DNA from: an uncultured Pseudoxanthomonas sp.
GTDB lineage: Bacteria; Pseudomonadota; Gammaproteobacteria; Xanthomonadales; Xanthomonadaceae
Direction: 5' to 3'
Assembly (NCBI GenBank): GCA_946479745.1
Contig: CAMLGZ010000001.1
Location: 248,001-312,000, forward strand
DNA length: 64,000 bases
A program made the translations under genes and the position numbers. The notes under the pieces are model-generated. The model was not told the origin of the DNA and made no database searches. It saw only the letters and a list, made by a program, of their open reading frames with translations. Shown piece after piece: positions 18,047-25,100 of the stretch; within the stretch, counting starts at the first letter, position 1, and every line of letters begins with the position of its first letter.

Positions 18047-18523
18047 CTGGTTTATTCCCCTGGGTAGCGTGAAAACCGGCTCAGCGCCTTGCTGGACTGA
18101 ATCCGGTACGCCCGTAGCCGTTGTTCCCCCATCGGCCCGAGCTGTTGGTATTTTGTGAACTACGTAACAAAAATCGTGCCAACCTGGTCTCCTTATGGAG
18201 TGAGACGTAGGAGCAACCCGGAGCCGCAGAGAGCTGAAGACGGGGGTGCTTAGGGGCAACTGAGCCTGGAAACCACACAGGCGAGGGTTGAGCAGGGCTT
18301 GGGTTAGGCAAGGTCTGCTGGATAAAGCCGGTGCCGATCACGACGCAAACGAAATGGCTTAAAAAAAATGGCCGTCATCCCGGCGAAAGCCGGGATGACG
18401 GCCTTGATTACATCGTCAATCACGCCATTAGTGGACGCGATACTTGAACCGCGGGTTCAAATCCTCCCTCCCGCTATCAAGCTTTTGGAGTAAACCACCA
18501 CCGACAAAATTGGCGGGAATACC
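18047..18523. other. Gene-free region upstream of the autotransporter
   Basis: Holds the autotransporter leader (18047 to about 18260), a strong hairpin at 18362-18404, and a short stretch at 18441-18480 whose GGTTCAAATCC resembles the T-arm of a tRNA without a matching tRNA body. No convincing promoter hexamers could be fixed and no gene is seen. Confidence 0.5.
18362..18404 (-). terminator. Strong hairpin, likely terminator for the 90-aa gene
   Basis: GCCGTCATCCCGGC and its complement pair around a GAAA loop; on the minus strand a run of eight T follows. It lies 120 bp beyond the stop of the gene ending at 18524. The core GTCATCCC...GGGATGAC also resembles a dispersed repeat (a similar one at 36030-36055), so it may be a repeat used as terminator. 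Confidence 0.6.
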
Positions 18524-18796
18524 TCAGCCCTCCGCATCCGGCGCCGGCTGCAGTTCCATCTTCACTTCCTCCAGATCGGCGATGACCGTTTCCAATGCAT
18601 CGTGGAACTCGCTCTGCCGCATCATCAGGTTCTCTATCTTGGCGGCCTGCTTCAATTTGGAAAGCTCGCCGTCGAACATCAGCCACTGGGTGGTCAGCAG
18701 TTCGACGTTGTTCTTGGAGTAGTGCCGCATCTCCTTGAGTTGCGACAGCGTATCGGCAACATGGTCGAGCGGGGTCTTGGGGTTTTCCTCGGACAT
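18524..18796 (-). CDS. Small coiled-coil hypothetical protein
   Basis: 90 residues starting MSEENPKTPLDHVADTL with an excellent AGGAGGTG ribosome site before the ATG at 18796. Predicted to be mostly helical (LSQLKEMRHYSKNNVELL, DLEEVKMELQ), without signal peptide or membrane segment, acidic overall. Not recognised; divergent from the methyltransferase gene. Confidence 0.65.
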   Translation of the reverse strand: MSEENPKTPLDHVADTLSQLKEMRHYSKNNVELLTTQWLMFDGELSKLKQAAKIENLMMRQSEFHDALETVIADLEEVKMELQPAPDAEG

Positions 18797-18941
18797 GACG
18801 CACCTCCTGCGGGAAAGGCGATTGCCGCCCGATGGTACCCATGCAGGCTGAACGCCGATGTCACGATGGCGCCGGCGATCGGGGCCGGGTGAATCCGCCC
18901 TTTCATCCCGGCGAAACCCCCGGCATGCGTATCCTGCAGGC

Positions 18942-19676
18942 ATGCCGACCCTGTCACTGCCCACCGAGCACGACCTGCTCGAGCGCAATCGCCGCTTTTA
19001 CGATGGGTTGTGGCGCAGCGCGCGGCTGACCGAACCCCAGCGTTTCAATACCTGGCCGCTGGTCGCCCGCCTGACCGCCGGCACCACCCATCGGTTGGAA
19101 GTGGCCCCCGGCCTGCGCCCACGATTTCCGCTGCAGGGCACCCACTTCGTGGACATCAGCGCGCCGGCGCTGCAGCGCCTGCAAGCCGGCGGCGCCAGTG
19201 CATTGCAAGGCCACGTGACCGCGCTGCCGTTCGCCGATGCCGCCTTCGATGCGGTCTGCGCGCTGGATATCATCGAACACGTGGTCGACGACGAAGGCGC
19301 GCTCGCCGAGCTCGCACGCGTCGCCAAACCCGGCGCGGCATTGCTGTTGTCGGCGCCGTTGCACCCGGCCAGTTGGACTGCGTTCGATGACTTCGTCGGC
19401 CACTACCGCCGTTACGAGCCGGAGCACTTGTTGGCGAAGCTACGCGCGCACGGTCTTACTCTGGAGCAGAGTGCGATCTACGGTATGCAACCCAAATCTT
19501 CGAAGCTGTTGGATCTGGGCATGTGGTTCCTCACCCATCGGCGCCAGCGGGCGATGTGGTGGTACAACCGGACGCTGCCGCTATTCGTGCGCTTTCAGAA
19601 GCCGTTGGCGTTGGTGCCGGGCCTGGTCGGTACTGATCAAGTCGATGAGGTGCTGTTGGTTTGTCGCAGAGATTGA
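18942..19676 (+). CDS. Class I SAM-dependent methyltransferase
   Basis: 244 residues of the methyltransferase type 11 (UbiE-like) fold. Motif I is degenerate (LEVAPGLRPRFP instead of the usual Gly-rich loop), but the post-I and motif II/III blocks are clear: LPFADAAFDAVCALDIIEHV and ELARVAKPGAALLLSAP. Likely methylates a small molecule or lipid; substrate unknown. The start at 18942 begins MPTLSLPTEHDLL; upstream codons lack features. Confidence 0.8.
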   Translation: MPTLSLPTEHDLLERNRRFYDGLWRSARLTEPQRFNTWPLVARLTAGTTHRLEVAPGLRPRFPLQGTHFVDISAPALQRLQAGGASALQGHVTALPFADAAFDAVCALDIIEHVVDDEGALAELARVAKPGAALLLSAPLHPASWTAFDDFVGHYRRYEPEHLLAKLRAHGLTLEQSAIYGMQPKSSKLLDLGMWFLTHRRQRAMWWYNRTLPLFVRFQKPLALVPGLVGTDQVDEVLLVCRRD

Positions 19677-19694
19677 TCGGCAGTCAGGAAATCA

Positions 19695-19763
19695 TAGGGC
19701 GGGCCCCGGCCCGCCGAATGGAATCGCTATTGCTGCATGCGGCGGGCTTGAGCCCGCCCTATG
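19695..19763. repeat. Dispersed palindromic repeat R3
   Basis: GGCGGGCCCCGGCCCGCC, then GAATGGAATCGCTATTGC and GGCGGGCTTGAGCCCGCC: two small palindromes around a conserved centre. Close copies at 21926-21993, 22101-22206 and 24169-24343. Confidence 0.8.
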
Positions 19764-19765
19764 GG

Positions 19766-19862
19766 TTCCGATCAAAGCAGAAGGTGCGGCGATTGTCGCG
19801 GGCGACTGCGATGCGCTTCAGGCGTGCCTTGGCCTTTTTGCCGGGGTGATGCAGTGGATCCC
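19766..19862 (-). pseudogene. C-terminal remnant of a DUF1905/YdeI-type gene
   Basis: Reading the minus strand gives IHCITPAKKAKARLKRIAVARD and then NRRTFCFDRN, matching the C-terminus of the intact protein encoded at 20516-21067 (WIHWITSGKKAETRVKRIGVACD...NRRACCFDRS). It begins directly after the stop of the VOC gene and runs into an R3 repeat; no start or upstream domain remains. Confidence 0.75.
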
Positions 19863-19863
19863 G

Positions 19864-20274
19864 TCACTCGCCGGTAGGAATGGCGGCCGGGTCCATCCAG
19901 AAGGCTCCCCAGACGTGGCCGTCGGGGTCGGCTATATCGCGGCCGTACATGAAGCCGAGGTCCTGTATGGGATTGATGTCGCCGGTTCCGCCGTTGGCCA
20001 CAGCAGCGGCATTGAAGGCGTCGACGGCGTCGCGGTCGTCGAAGGAAAGGGCGTTGGAAACTTCGCTGGAGGTGTTGGGCGGTATGGGGCGGGTGGTGAA
20101 GGTCTTCCACTTTTCGTGGGTCAGCAGCATGGTGTGGATGGTGTCGCTCCAGACCATGCAGGCGGCGGTGGCGTCGGTGAAGTGCGGGTTGTTGTGGAAA
20201 CCCAGGGCCTCGTAGAACTTCATGGAGGCGGCAAGGTCGGCGACAGGCAGGTTGACGAAGATCATGCGGGGCAT
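19864..20274 (-). CDS. VOC (glyoxalase/bleomycin-resistance fold) protein
   Basis: 136 residues with the start MPRMIFVNLPVADLAASMKFY, preceded by AAAGGA. The paired beta-alpha-beta modules of the vicinal oxygen chelate fold are seen: an N-terminal one ending in FTDATAACMVW and a C-terminal one ending IADPDGHVWGAFWMDP. Close to the family of small single-domain lactoylglutathione-lyase-like proteins of unknown substrate. A remnant of a neighbouring gene is joined right after its stop. Confidence 0.85.
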   Translation of the reverse strand: MPRMIFVNLPVADLAASMKFYEALGFHNNPHFTDATAACMVWSDTIHTMLLTHEKWKTFTTRPIPPNTSSEVSNALSFDDRDAVDAFNAAAVANGGTGDINPIQDLGFMYGRDIADPDGHVWGAFWMDPAAIPTGE

Positions 20275-20364
20275 TGGGTGCAGTCCTTTTGTGGGTTGGT
20301 TTGTATCTGCAACGAACGACCGCGGTGGAAATCGACAAACTTTTTTTCTGAGCGCAACCCCCAA

Positions 20365-20498
20365 TGGAAGAAGCCCTTCCCCCGTTCACGGGGGAAGAGC
20401 CTGCCCCGGGCTTGATCCGGGGTGCCCGAAGGGCGGATGGGGGCGCTCTTAGCCCAAACTTTTGAATAGCCCGTAGGTCGGGGCTACGCCTCCGACGC
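20365..20498. repeat. R4-like element followed by an R2 element
   Basis: At 20365-20450 CTTCCCCCGTTCACGGGGGAAG, then a CCCCGG...CCGGGG hairpin and GTGCCCGAAGGGCGGATG; at 20472-20498 CGTAGGTCGGGGCTACGCC. The first is the intergenic twin of the insert inside gcvP. Gene-free apart from the flanking VOC and DUF1905 genes. Confidence 0.75.
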
Positions 20499-20515
20499 GC
20501 CAAAGCATTGCAGAT

Positions 20516-21067
20516 CTATTCCGCCGCTTCCGGCGCCCCCATATTCCCTTTGCTATACATTCCCGACCGATCAAAGCAGCAGGCCCGCCGATTGCCGCAG
20601 GCCAGCTTGTCGCAGGCAACGCCGATGCGCTTCACGCGCGTCTCGGCTTTCTTGCCCGAGGTGATCCAGTGGATCCAGTCGCGTCGCGCCACTGTGGTGA
20701 TCTCGGCCCACATCGCTTTCGCGGCCGGGTTGCCGGCCAGGGCTTGCTTGAGGTCGGCGGGCACCTTGGGTTCCGGCTCCTTTTCCACCGGCGCGATTTC
20801 CAGGGCGACGCTGTCGCCCGCGGCAACGCCGGCGGCTTCGCGCAGTTTCTTTTCCACCTTGAACCAGTGGCTGCCCTGGCCGTCCGGCTCCAGCGTGGCC
20901 TGGAAGGGCTGGCCGGCGAGCGTGCCGTCGATGGTGACCATGCTGCGCGTCGGCAGTTTCTTGCTGGCGGCTGCGGGCAGGACCAGGAAGGTCCATGCCG
21001 CGCCCTTCGGGGTGGCGGGCCGGGAGAGCTTTGCCTTGAACTTGATCGGGTCGGTGGATTTGGCCAT
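20516..21067 (-). CDS. DUF1905 plus YdeI-type domain protein
   Basis: 183 residues in two parts: a DUF1905-type beta-barrel (about residues 8-95, KFKAKLSRP... GAAWTFLVLP... EPDGQGSHWFKVEKKLR) and a C-terminal YdeI/OmpD-associated helical region (VPADLKQALAGNPAAKAMWAEI, WIHWITSGKKAETRVKRI). Cytosolic and of unknown biochemical role. Remnants of a second copy lie on both sides (19766-19862 and 21995-22080). Confidence 0.8.
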   Translation of the reverse strand: MAKSTDPIKFKAKLSRPATPKGAAWTFLVLPAAASKKLPTRSMVTIDGTLAGQPFQATLEPDGQGSHWFKVEKKLREAAGVAAGDSVALEIAPVEKEPEPKVPADLKQALAGNPAAKAMWAEITTVARRDWIHWITSGKKAETRVKRIGVACDKLACGNRRACCFDRSGMYSKGNMGAPEAAE

Positions 21068-21175
21068 GTGGGAACGTTAGCACCGGTGGCTGTTAACCAT
21101 CCGTAGAGCAGCCGCTTGCCGCCTCATCTGGGGCATCGTCCCAGGCGGAATGGAACGTGTCGTATCGTTCCGCTT

Positions 21176-21907
21176 CTACAGCGGTAAGAACGTGTACACC
21201 GCGTCGTACGGGTATTTGCCGTTGGTGCGTTCGGAATGGACGTGCAGGCCATCGTCCTTCAAGGCGCCGTCCATCTTGAACGCGCCGAACGCGGCTTTGA
21301 GTCGCGCGCTGAACGCATTCGCGCCAGGTTTGTACTTGCCTTTGACGACGAACGAATCGCCGGCGATAAAGGTGTCCATCACTGCACGCGCCGGGAAGCG
21401 TCCGCCGATGCTTTGCCAGAATATCTTGCCATCGGCGGTGAAGCACAAGTAGCTCCAGCTTTTACCCATACTCGATTCGTAAACGCCGTCGAAGCGCACG
21501 CCGGATTTGCATTGAATGGGTGCACCTGCCTCAGGGGCGGCCATCGCCGGAACGCCGGCTTCGCTGCCATCGGCGAGATACAGCACATGGCCTTCCGGAT
21601 CGAAGACATGCACGCCGTGATGCTCGGCGATCGCGCGCAGATGCCGCAGTCGCTCGGCGTCGAACTCGCTGAGTTCGAATGTCATCTCTAGCATCGATCC
21701 CGCGGGTCGGTTGTGGTCAAAATCTTCATGCCAGACGACACCCTTTGATCCATCCTTTGGCCAAGTCTGCAACAGGCGCACGAAGAGGGTTGCGATGCGC
21801 GCGGTCGGCGCGTCCTTGCTGTCTTGCCATTTTTCGACGAAATCCGCGGCCGCATTCGCGTCCTTCACTTCCGGCGCGTCAATCGCGTACAGAATTGCTT
21901 CGCTCAT
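21176..21907 (-). CDS. Hypothetical protein, possible two-domain
   Basis: 243 residues starting MSEAILYAIDAPEVKDANAAADF. The first half looks like an alpha/beta domain (LRHLRAIAEHHGVHVFDPEGHVLYL, with a break to VPAMAAPEAGAP); the second is beta-rich (GVYESSMGKSWSYLCF, FVVKGKYKPGANAF). No signal peptide. Not recognised; the neighbouring intact and broken DUF1905 genes give no functional hint. Confidence 0.6.
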   Translation of the reverse strand: MSEAILYAIDAPEVKDANAAADFVEKWQDSKDAPTARIATLFVRLLQTWPKDGSKGVVWHEDFDHNRPAGSMLEMTFELSEFDAERLRHLRAIAEHHGVHVFDPEGHVLYLADGSEAGVPAMAAPEAGAPIQCKSGVRFDGVYESSMGKSWSYLCFTADGKIFWQSIGGRFPARAVMDTFIAGDSFVVKGKYKPGANAFSARLKAAFGAFKMDGALKDDGLHVHSERTNGKYPYDAVYTFLPL

Positions 21908-21925
21908 CGCTACTCCTGTCAGACA

Positions 21926-21993
21926 TAGGGCGGGGCCCGGCCCGCCGAATGGAACCGCTATTGCCGCATGCGGCGGGCTTGAGCCCGCCCTAC
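21926..21993. repeat. Dispersed palindromic repeat R3
   Basis: GGCGGGGCCCGGCCCGCC, GAATGGAACCGCTATTGC and GGCGGGCTTGAGCCCGCC as in the copy at 19695. It abuts the 5' remnant of the DUF1905 gene. Confidence 0.8.
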
Positions 21994-21994
21994 G

Positions 21995-22080
21995 AGCTCT
22001 TTGCTTTGAACTTGATCGGATCTATGGATTTGACCATGGCGGAACGGTAGCACCGTTGGCCGTTAATCATTTGTAGAACG
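21995..22080 (-). pseudogene. 5' remnant of a DUF1905/YdeI-type gene
   Basis: On the minus strand an ATG at 22038 encodes MVKSIDPIKFKAK, matching MAKSTDPIKFKAK of the intact gene at 21067, and the preceding ~45 bases also match the intact gene's leader. The frame is lost at an R3 repeat after about 14 codons. Confidence 0.75.
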
Positions 22081-22100
22081 GCCAGGAAAGGGGTCAGACA

Positions 22101-22206
22101 TAGGGCGGGCCCAGGCCCGCCGAACGGAATCGCTATTGCTGCATGTGGCGGGTTTGGTCGCATGGGCGGGCTTGGCCGCATGCGGCGGGCTTGAGCCCGC
22201 CCTATG
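22101..22206. repeat. Extended R3 repeat
   Basis: R3 with an enlarged centre: GGCGGGCCCAGGCCCGCC, GAACGGAATCGCTATTGC, then two extra GGCGGG units and the closing GGCGGGCTTGAGCCCGCC. Confidence 0.75.
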
Positions 22207-22254
22207 AGTTTTACAAAGATTAGGAAGGCGGTTGCAAAACCGCCTTCCCAAACT

Positions 22255-22653
22255 TCATGCCACCGCGGGTAAAAGGAAGGCAAAAACCGATCCAATCACC
22301 GTGCACAGCAAAGCGAACGACCACAGCACCACGCTTATGCGTCGGAGCCTCGCGCAGGTATGGGCGAGCTTGGGATCCGCCGGACAGGGAAGCGAACGTG
22401 CCCGCAGCAAAAGTCCGCCGGACAGGGCGAGCATCGCAAAAGCCAGCCCGAATACCCCCGCCTTATGCTCTGAAAGCCATATCAATTGCGGAACCGCTGT
22501 TACCAGGCCCGCCAATGCGGCTCCGGCGCCCAGGGCGACCATGACGGCAGGCAGCACGCAGCAGATCAGGGTTCCGCTACTTGCCACCAATGTCAGCAAG
22601 GTCACCCCGACATTGCGGCGAAGCGGCGCATTGGCCGAATGAAGTTCATTCAT
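22255..22653 (-). CDS. MerT-like inner-membrane protein
   Basis: 132 residues with three to four hydrophobic segments. The first contains a vicinal Cys pair (GTLICCVLPAVMVALGAG, Cys31-Cys32) as in MerT-type mercuric transporters. The start overlaps the end of the upstream HMA-domain gene by 8 bp, so the two are probably translated together. The neighbours suggest handling of a soft metal such as copper or mercury; the true substrate is not shown by the sequence. Confidence 0.65.
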   Translation of the reverse strand: MNELHSANAPLRRNVGVTLLTLVASSGTLICCVLPAVMVALGAGAALAGLVTAVPQLIWLSEHKAGVFGLAFAMLALSGGLLLRARSLPCPADPKLAHTCARLRRISVVLWSFALLCTVIGSVFAFLLPAVA

Positions 22654-22975
22654 GGCGGGCCGTCCGTTTGCGGATGTCGTCGAGTGGAGTATCGGTGCGT
22701 CGAATGGCCACCACTGTGTACCCCGAATCGGTCATCGCCTTGCGCAGCGTCGCATCGTCGATATCGCTGCCGTCCTTGAGCTGCACGGCAACGATGCGGT
22801 TCTCCAGGCTTACATAGACCGCTTCAGTGGCAGGGAACGCCTTCAAGGTCTTCTGGATGCCTTGCGCGCAGAAAGCGCAGACCAATCCATTCACGTCCAC
22901 TTCGATGGTCTTGGCGGAAACCAGCGAAGAGAAGCCGAGCAGCAGCGAGAAAACGATTGTATTCATCAGTTTCAT
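22646..22975 (-). CDS. Exported heavy-metal-associated (HMA) domain protein
   Basis: 109 residues: signal peptide (MKLMNTIVFSLLLGFSSLVSA) and one HMA ferredoxin-like domain. The metal site is Cys33-x-x-Cys36 in GLVCAFCAQGI, followed by SGYTVVAI near the C-terminus. Resembles MerP, a periplasmic metal carrier handing ions to a membrane partner, here probably the MerT-like protein encoded just downstream. Confidence 0.8.
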   Translation of the reverse strand: MKLMNTIVFSLLLGFSSLVSAKTIEVDVNGLVCAFCAQGIQKTLKAFPATEAVYVSLENRIVAVQLKDGSDIDDATLRKAMTDSGYTVVAIRRTDTPLDDIRKRTARHE

Positions 22976-22990
22976 TGGAGTTTCCTGTGT

Positions 22991-23644
22991 TTAGAAGTTG
23001 ACCATGGCCATGGCTTGGAGTTTGCCTTCGGTGGTGGCGCCGAACTCGACCCAGGTGCGGCCTTTGAACAGACGGATCAGCACTGCGGTTTCGGTGCCTT
23101 CGTACAAGTCGCCCGTGTACTGGCGTCCCTGCACCACGATCCAGGTAGCCAGCGTGTCGTAGTCGTGGGCGTAGGGCGACCAGCCGAGTTGCACGGTGTC
23201 GATGCGATGCGAGAACTCATCGCTTTCCTGCAGGTCCGAGCGTAGTGAGCTGTAGACGCGTCTGGTTTCGAAGTCGGCTTGAAAGCCCACATTGCGGGCC
23301 AGCGTACTGCCGTCGAAGTCGTTGCCCGTGGCGCGGCCCACGCCGCCCCAGACGAAAATGTTCGCCTGCGCGCCCGGCAGGTTCCATCTTTTGGCAAGCA
23401 GGTTTCCGCGCACGTAGGTGATGTGCCGCTGCTTCTGGTCATCCTCGCTTTGCAGTTCCAGCCAACCGCCTCCCAGCGAGTACCAGTACTTGGGGGCGTA
23501 GAAAAGCTGCGCTTCGTTCATGGTCCCGGCGCCGTATTCGGCCATGACCGTCGTGCCTTTCGCGAATGCGATCGGTTTCGCTGCCAGCGATAGCGGCAGA
23601 CTGCCGAGCAGCATGCAAGCTGCCCAGCTCGGTTTGAGTTTCAT
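22991..23644 (-). CDS. Probable outer-membrane beta-barrel protein of a metal cassette
   Basis: 217 residues from the ATG at 23644 (GGAGA upstream). A signal peptide (WAACMLLGSLPLSLAA) precedes a beta-rich protein with alternating aromatic strands (MAEYGAGTMNEAQLFYAPKY, YSLGGGWLEL) and a C-terminal Phe (MAMVNF), typical of outer-membrane barrels. No named family recognised. It lies 15 bp upstream of the HMA gene in the same operon. Confidence 0.65.
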   Translation of the reverse strand: MKLKPSWAACMLLGSLPLSLAAKPIAFAKGTTVMAEYGAGTMNEAQLFYAPKYWYSLGGGWLELQSEDDQKQRHITYVRGNLLAKRWNLPGAQANIFVWGGVGRATGNDFDGSTLARNVGFQADFETRRVYSSLRSDLQESDEFSHRIDTVQLGWSPYAHDYDTLATWIVVQGRQYTGDLYEGTETAVLIRLFKGRTWVEFGATTEGKLQAMAMVNF

Positions 23645-23719
23645 TTCATGATCTCCGTCGAATGTCGCGCAAGGCGACACAGGGCCCGCCGGAAGCGGGC
23701 CTATTGGGTCGAACGGGGA

Positions 23720-24103
23720 TCAGGCGATGGGAGGTCGGAGCGCTGTTTCCAGCGGACGCGCAGGCGGTTCGGCCGTATGCCAGGCAAACACGAGCGAGGC
23801 GGCTGGTAATGCAGCTGGCATCCAGGCGAGTGCAGGAAGTACGCCCGTCGCCAGGCAAGCAGAGAAATCGCAAGAGGACTGCGGGCAGCAATCTTTGTTG
23901 CAGGGGTCGCCGTGGTCGGGTTCCGGCGGGGGCATCTTCATGCCCATGGCTTCGTCGCAGGGCATGCCGCCCATCGCCATGGCTTCCGCCGCAGGGGCCT
24001 CATGCCGTGCAGCCTCGCGGAACGGCCAATTGCCGCCCGGCAGCAGGAAAGCCGCAACCAGCAGCAGGAGCACGGTTTGACGGAGGAATGGGGGGCACCG
24101 CAT
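23720..24103 (-). CDS. CopL-like Cys/Met-rich metal-binding protein
   Basis: 127 residues: an N-terminal hydrophobic stretch (TVLLLLVAAFLLPGG), a metal-ligand-rich middle (EAMAMGGMPCDEAMGMKMPPPEPDHGDPC, then CNKDCCPQSSCDFSACL), a second hydrophobic segment and the end ETALRPPIA. This layout resembles the xanthomonad CopL family, short proteins ahead of copper-resistance genes that control them. Here it leads the cassette running through the outer-membrane, HMA and MerT-like genes. No copA/copB is present. Family assignment is by layout only. Confidence 0.55.
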   Translation of the reverse strand: MRCPPFLRQTVLLLLVAAFLLPGGNWPFREAARHEAPAAEAMAMGGMPCDEAMGMKMPPPEPDHGDPCNKDCCPQSSCDFSACLATGVLPALAWMPAALPAASLVFAWHTAEPPARPLETALRPPIA

Positions 24104-24168
24104 GGGCTGATTGTAGACCCCAAACCTTATTTGGACGCAACTGGGCCGCGGCCGGGAAATGCAGGTTT

Positions 24169-24343
24169 ATAGGGCGGGCCCTGGCCCGCCGAATGGAATC
24201 GCCATTGCCGCATGCGACGGGATTGAGTCTGATCTGCGAGGCCTGATAAGGGAACCTGACCCCGTTCCTGCGTTCTTGTTCTTGTGACCCCGTTCTTGCT
24301 GAATCGTTATTGCCGCATGCGGCGGGCTTGAGCCCGCCCTATG
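24169..24343. repeat. Two degraded R3 repeats
   Basis: A partial R3 at 24169-24231 and the 3' half of another at 24299-24343 (GGCGGGCTTGAGCCCGCC), with CTGACCCCGTTC-type filler between. Marks the border between the metal cassette and the Hxs locus. No gene in 24104-24410. Confidence 0.7.
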
Positions 24344-24410
24344 AGTTCTGACTTCGTCCCCTTTAGCCCAGGAAACACTTCGGTTTCTCCTGGAATCTAC
24401 CCTCTGTCAT

Positions 24411-25100
24411 TCATGGCCGCAATGACACACCAAGCGCGTTCAAAGTCTCCGTTGTCATAGCACCAGACGAAACTAGCCCATGGTCGGTCTGAAAACTGCT
24501 TAAGGCAGACTTCGTTGTAGCCCCCAACACTCCATCTATGGCGCCGGGATCGTATCCCTTGGAATAAAGCGCTGCTTGAACTCGCATAATCATCAACTGA
24601 AGCTGATCAGTTGACGGCCGTGGTGAACGGCTTGGCTCTAAGGATTGCTGGGTTCCATAATTGCGCCAAGGCTTACTGGGAACACTGGAAGACTTGGGAG
24701 TGCCGGGCTGATAGGTGCTCGGCTCTGATGCCGTAGAGGGTCGATAGGTGCTCGGAGGTGTGTAGGTAGTTCGCGGCGCCGGAGATGGCGTATACGTGGG
24801 CCGCGGTGCCGGGGGTGGCGTGTAAACAGGCCGCGGCGCTGTAGGTGGCGAGTACGAAGAGCCACTACCCGAGTAATGCGAACTATGGGACCTGTGCGAG
24901 CTGTGGCTGCTATGAGACCTGTGGCCCGCATACATATTCTCCATGTTTACATTGAGGGGTGCACTTAGGGTCACTGCATAACTTGCGTCCCGTTCCGCAA
25001 GCGCGGATATGTTGGCATCTAAAACGGAGGTACTTTGATCCTGCAAAGACCCATGCAGGCTGGAAAGTGCAGCCCCAGTGAATGTCAGTGTCTTGCGCAT
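24411..25100 (-). CDS. hxsA: His-Xaa-Ser repeat precursor protein HxsA
   Basis: 229 residues, predicted substrate of the two radical-SAM enzymes encoded just upstream. Residues 60-77 are six tandem His-x-Ser triplets (HRS HSS HSS HRS HSS HYS). A Pro/Tyr/Thr-rich linker (about 85-130, with repeated TYTPxxAPR) leads to a C-terminal peptidoglycan-binding domain (about 165-227, IMRVQAALYSKGYDPGAIDG, LSSFQTDHGL). There is no classical N-terminal signal. The ATG at 25100 has a GGAGGAG site and overlaps hxsC by 16 bp. The family is known by genomic association; the modification of its HxS region and the final product are uncharacterised to my knowledge. Confidence 0.9.
   Translation of the reverse strand: MRKTLTFTGAALSSLHGSLQDQSTSVLDANISALAERDASYAVTLSAPLNVNMENMYAGHRSHSSHSSHRSHSSHYSGSGSSYSPPTAPRPVYTPPPAPRPTYTPSPAPRTTYTPPSTYRPSTASEPSTYQPGTPKSSSVPSKPWRNYGTQQSLEPSRSPRPSTDQLQLMIMRVQAALYSKGYDPGAIDGVLGATTKSALSSFQTDHGLVSSGAMTTETLNALGVSLRP

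Noticed and set aside
18047..18259. N-terminal extension of the autotransporter frame
   Set aside because: The added 71 residues have no secretion signal, while ATG 18046 has both a ribosome site and a signal peptide.
18400..18480. A complete tRNA gene
   Set aside because: Only a T-arm-like stretch is present; no acceptor, D-arm or anticodon arm can be folded upstream.
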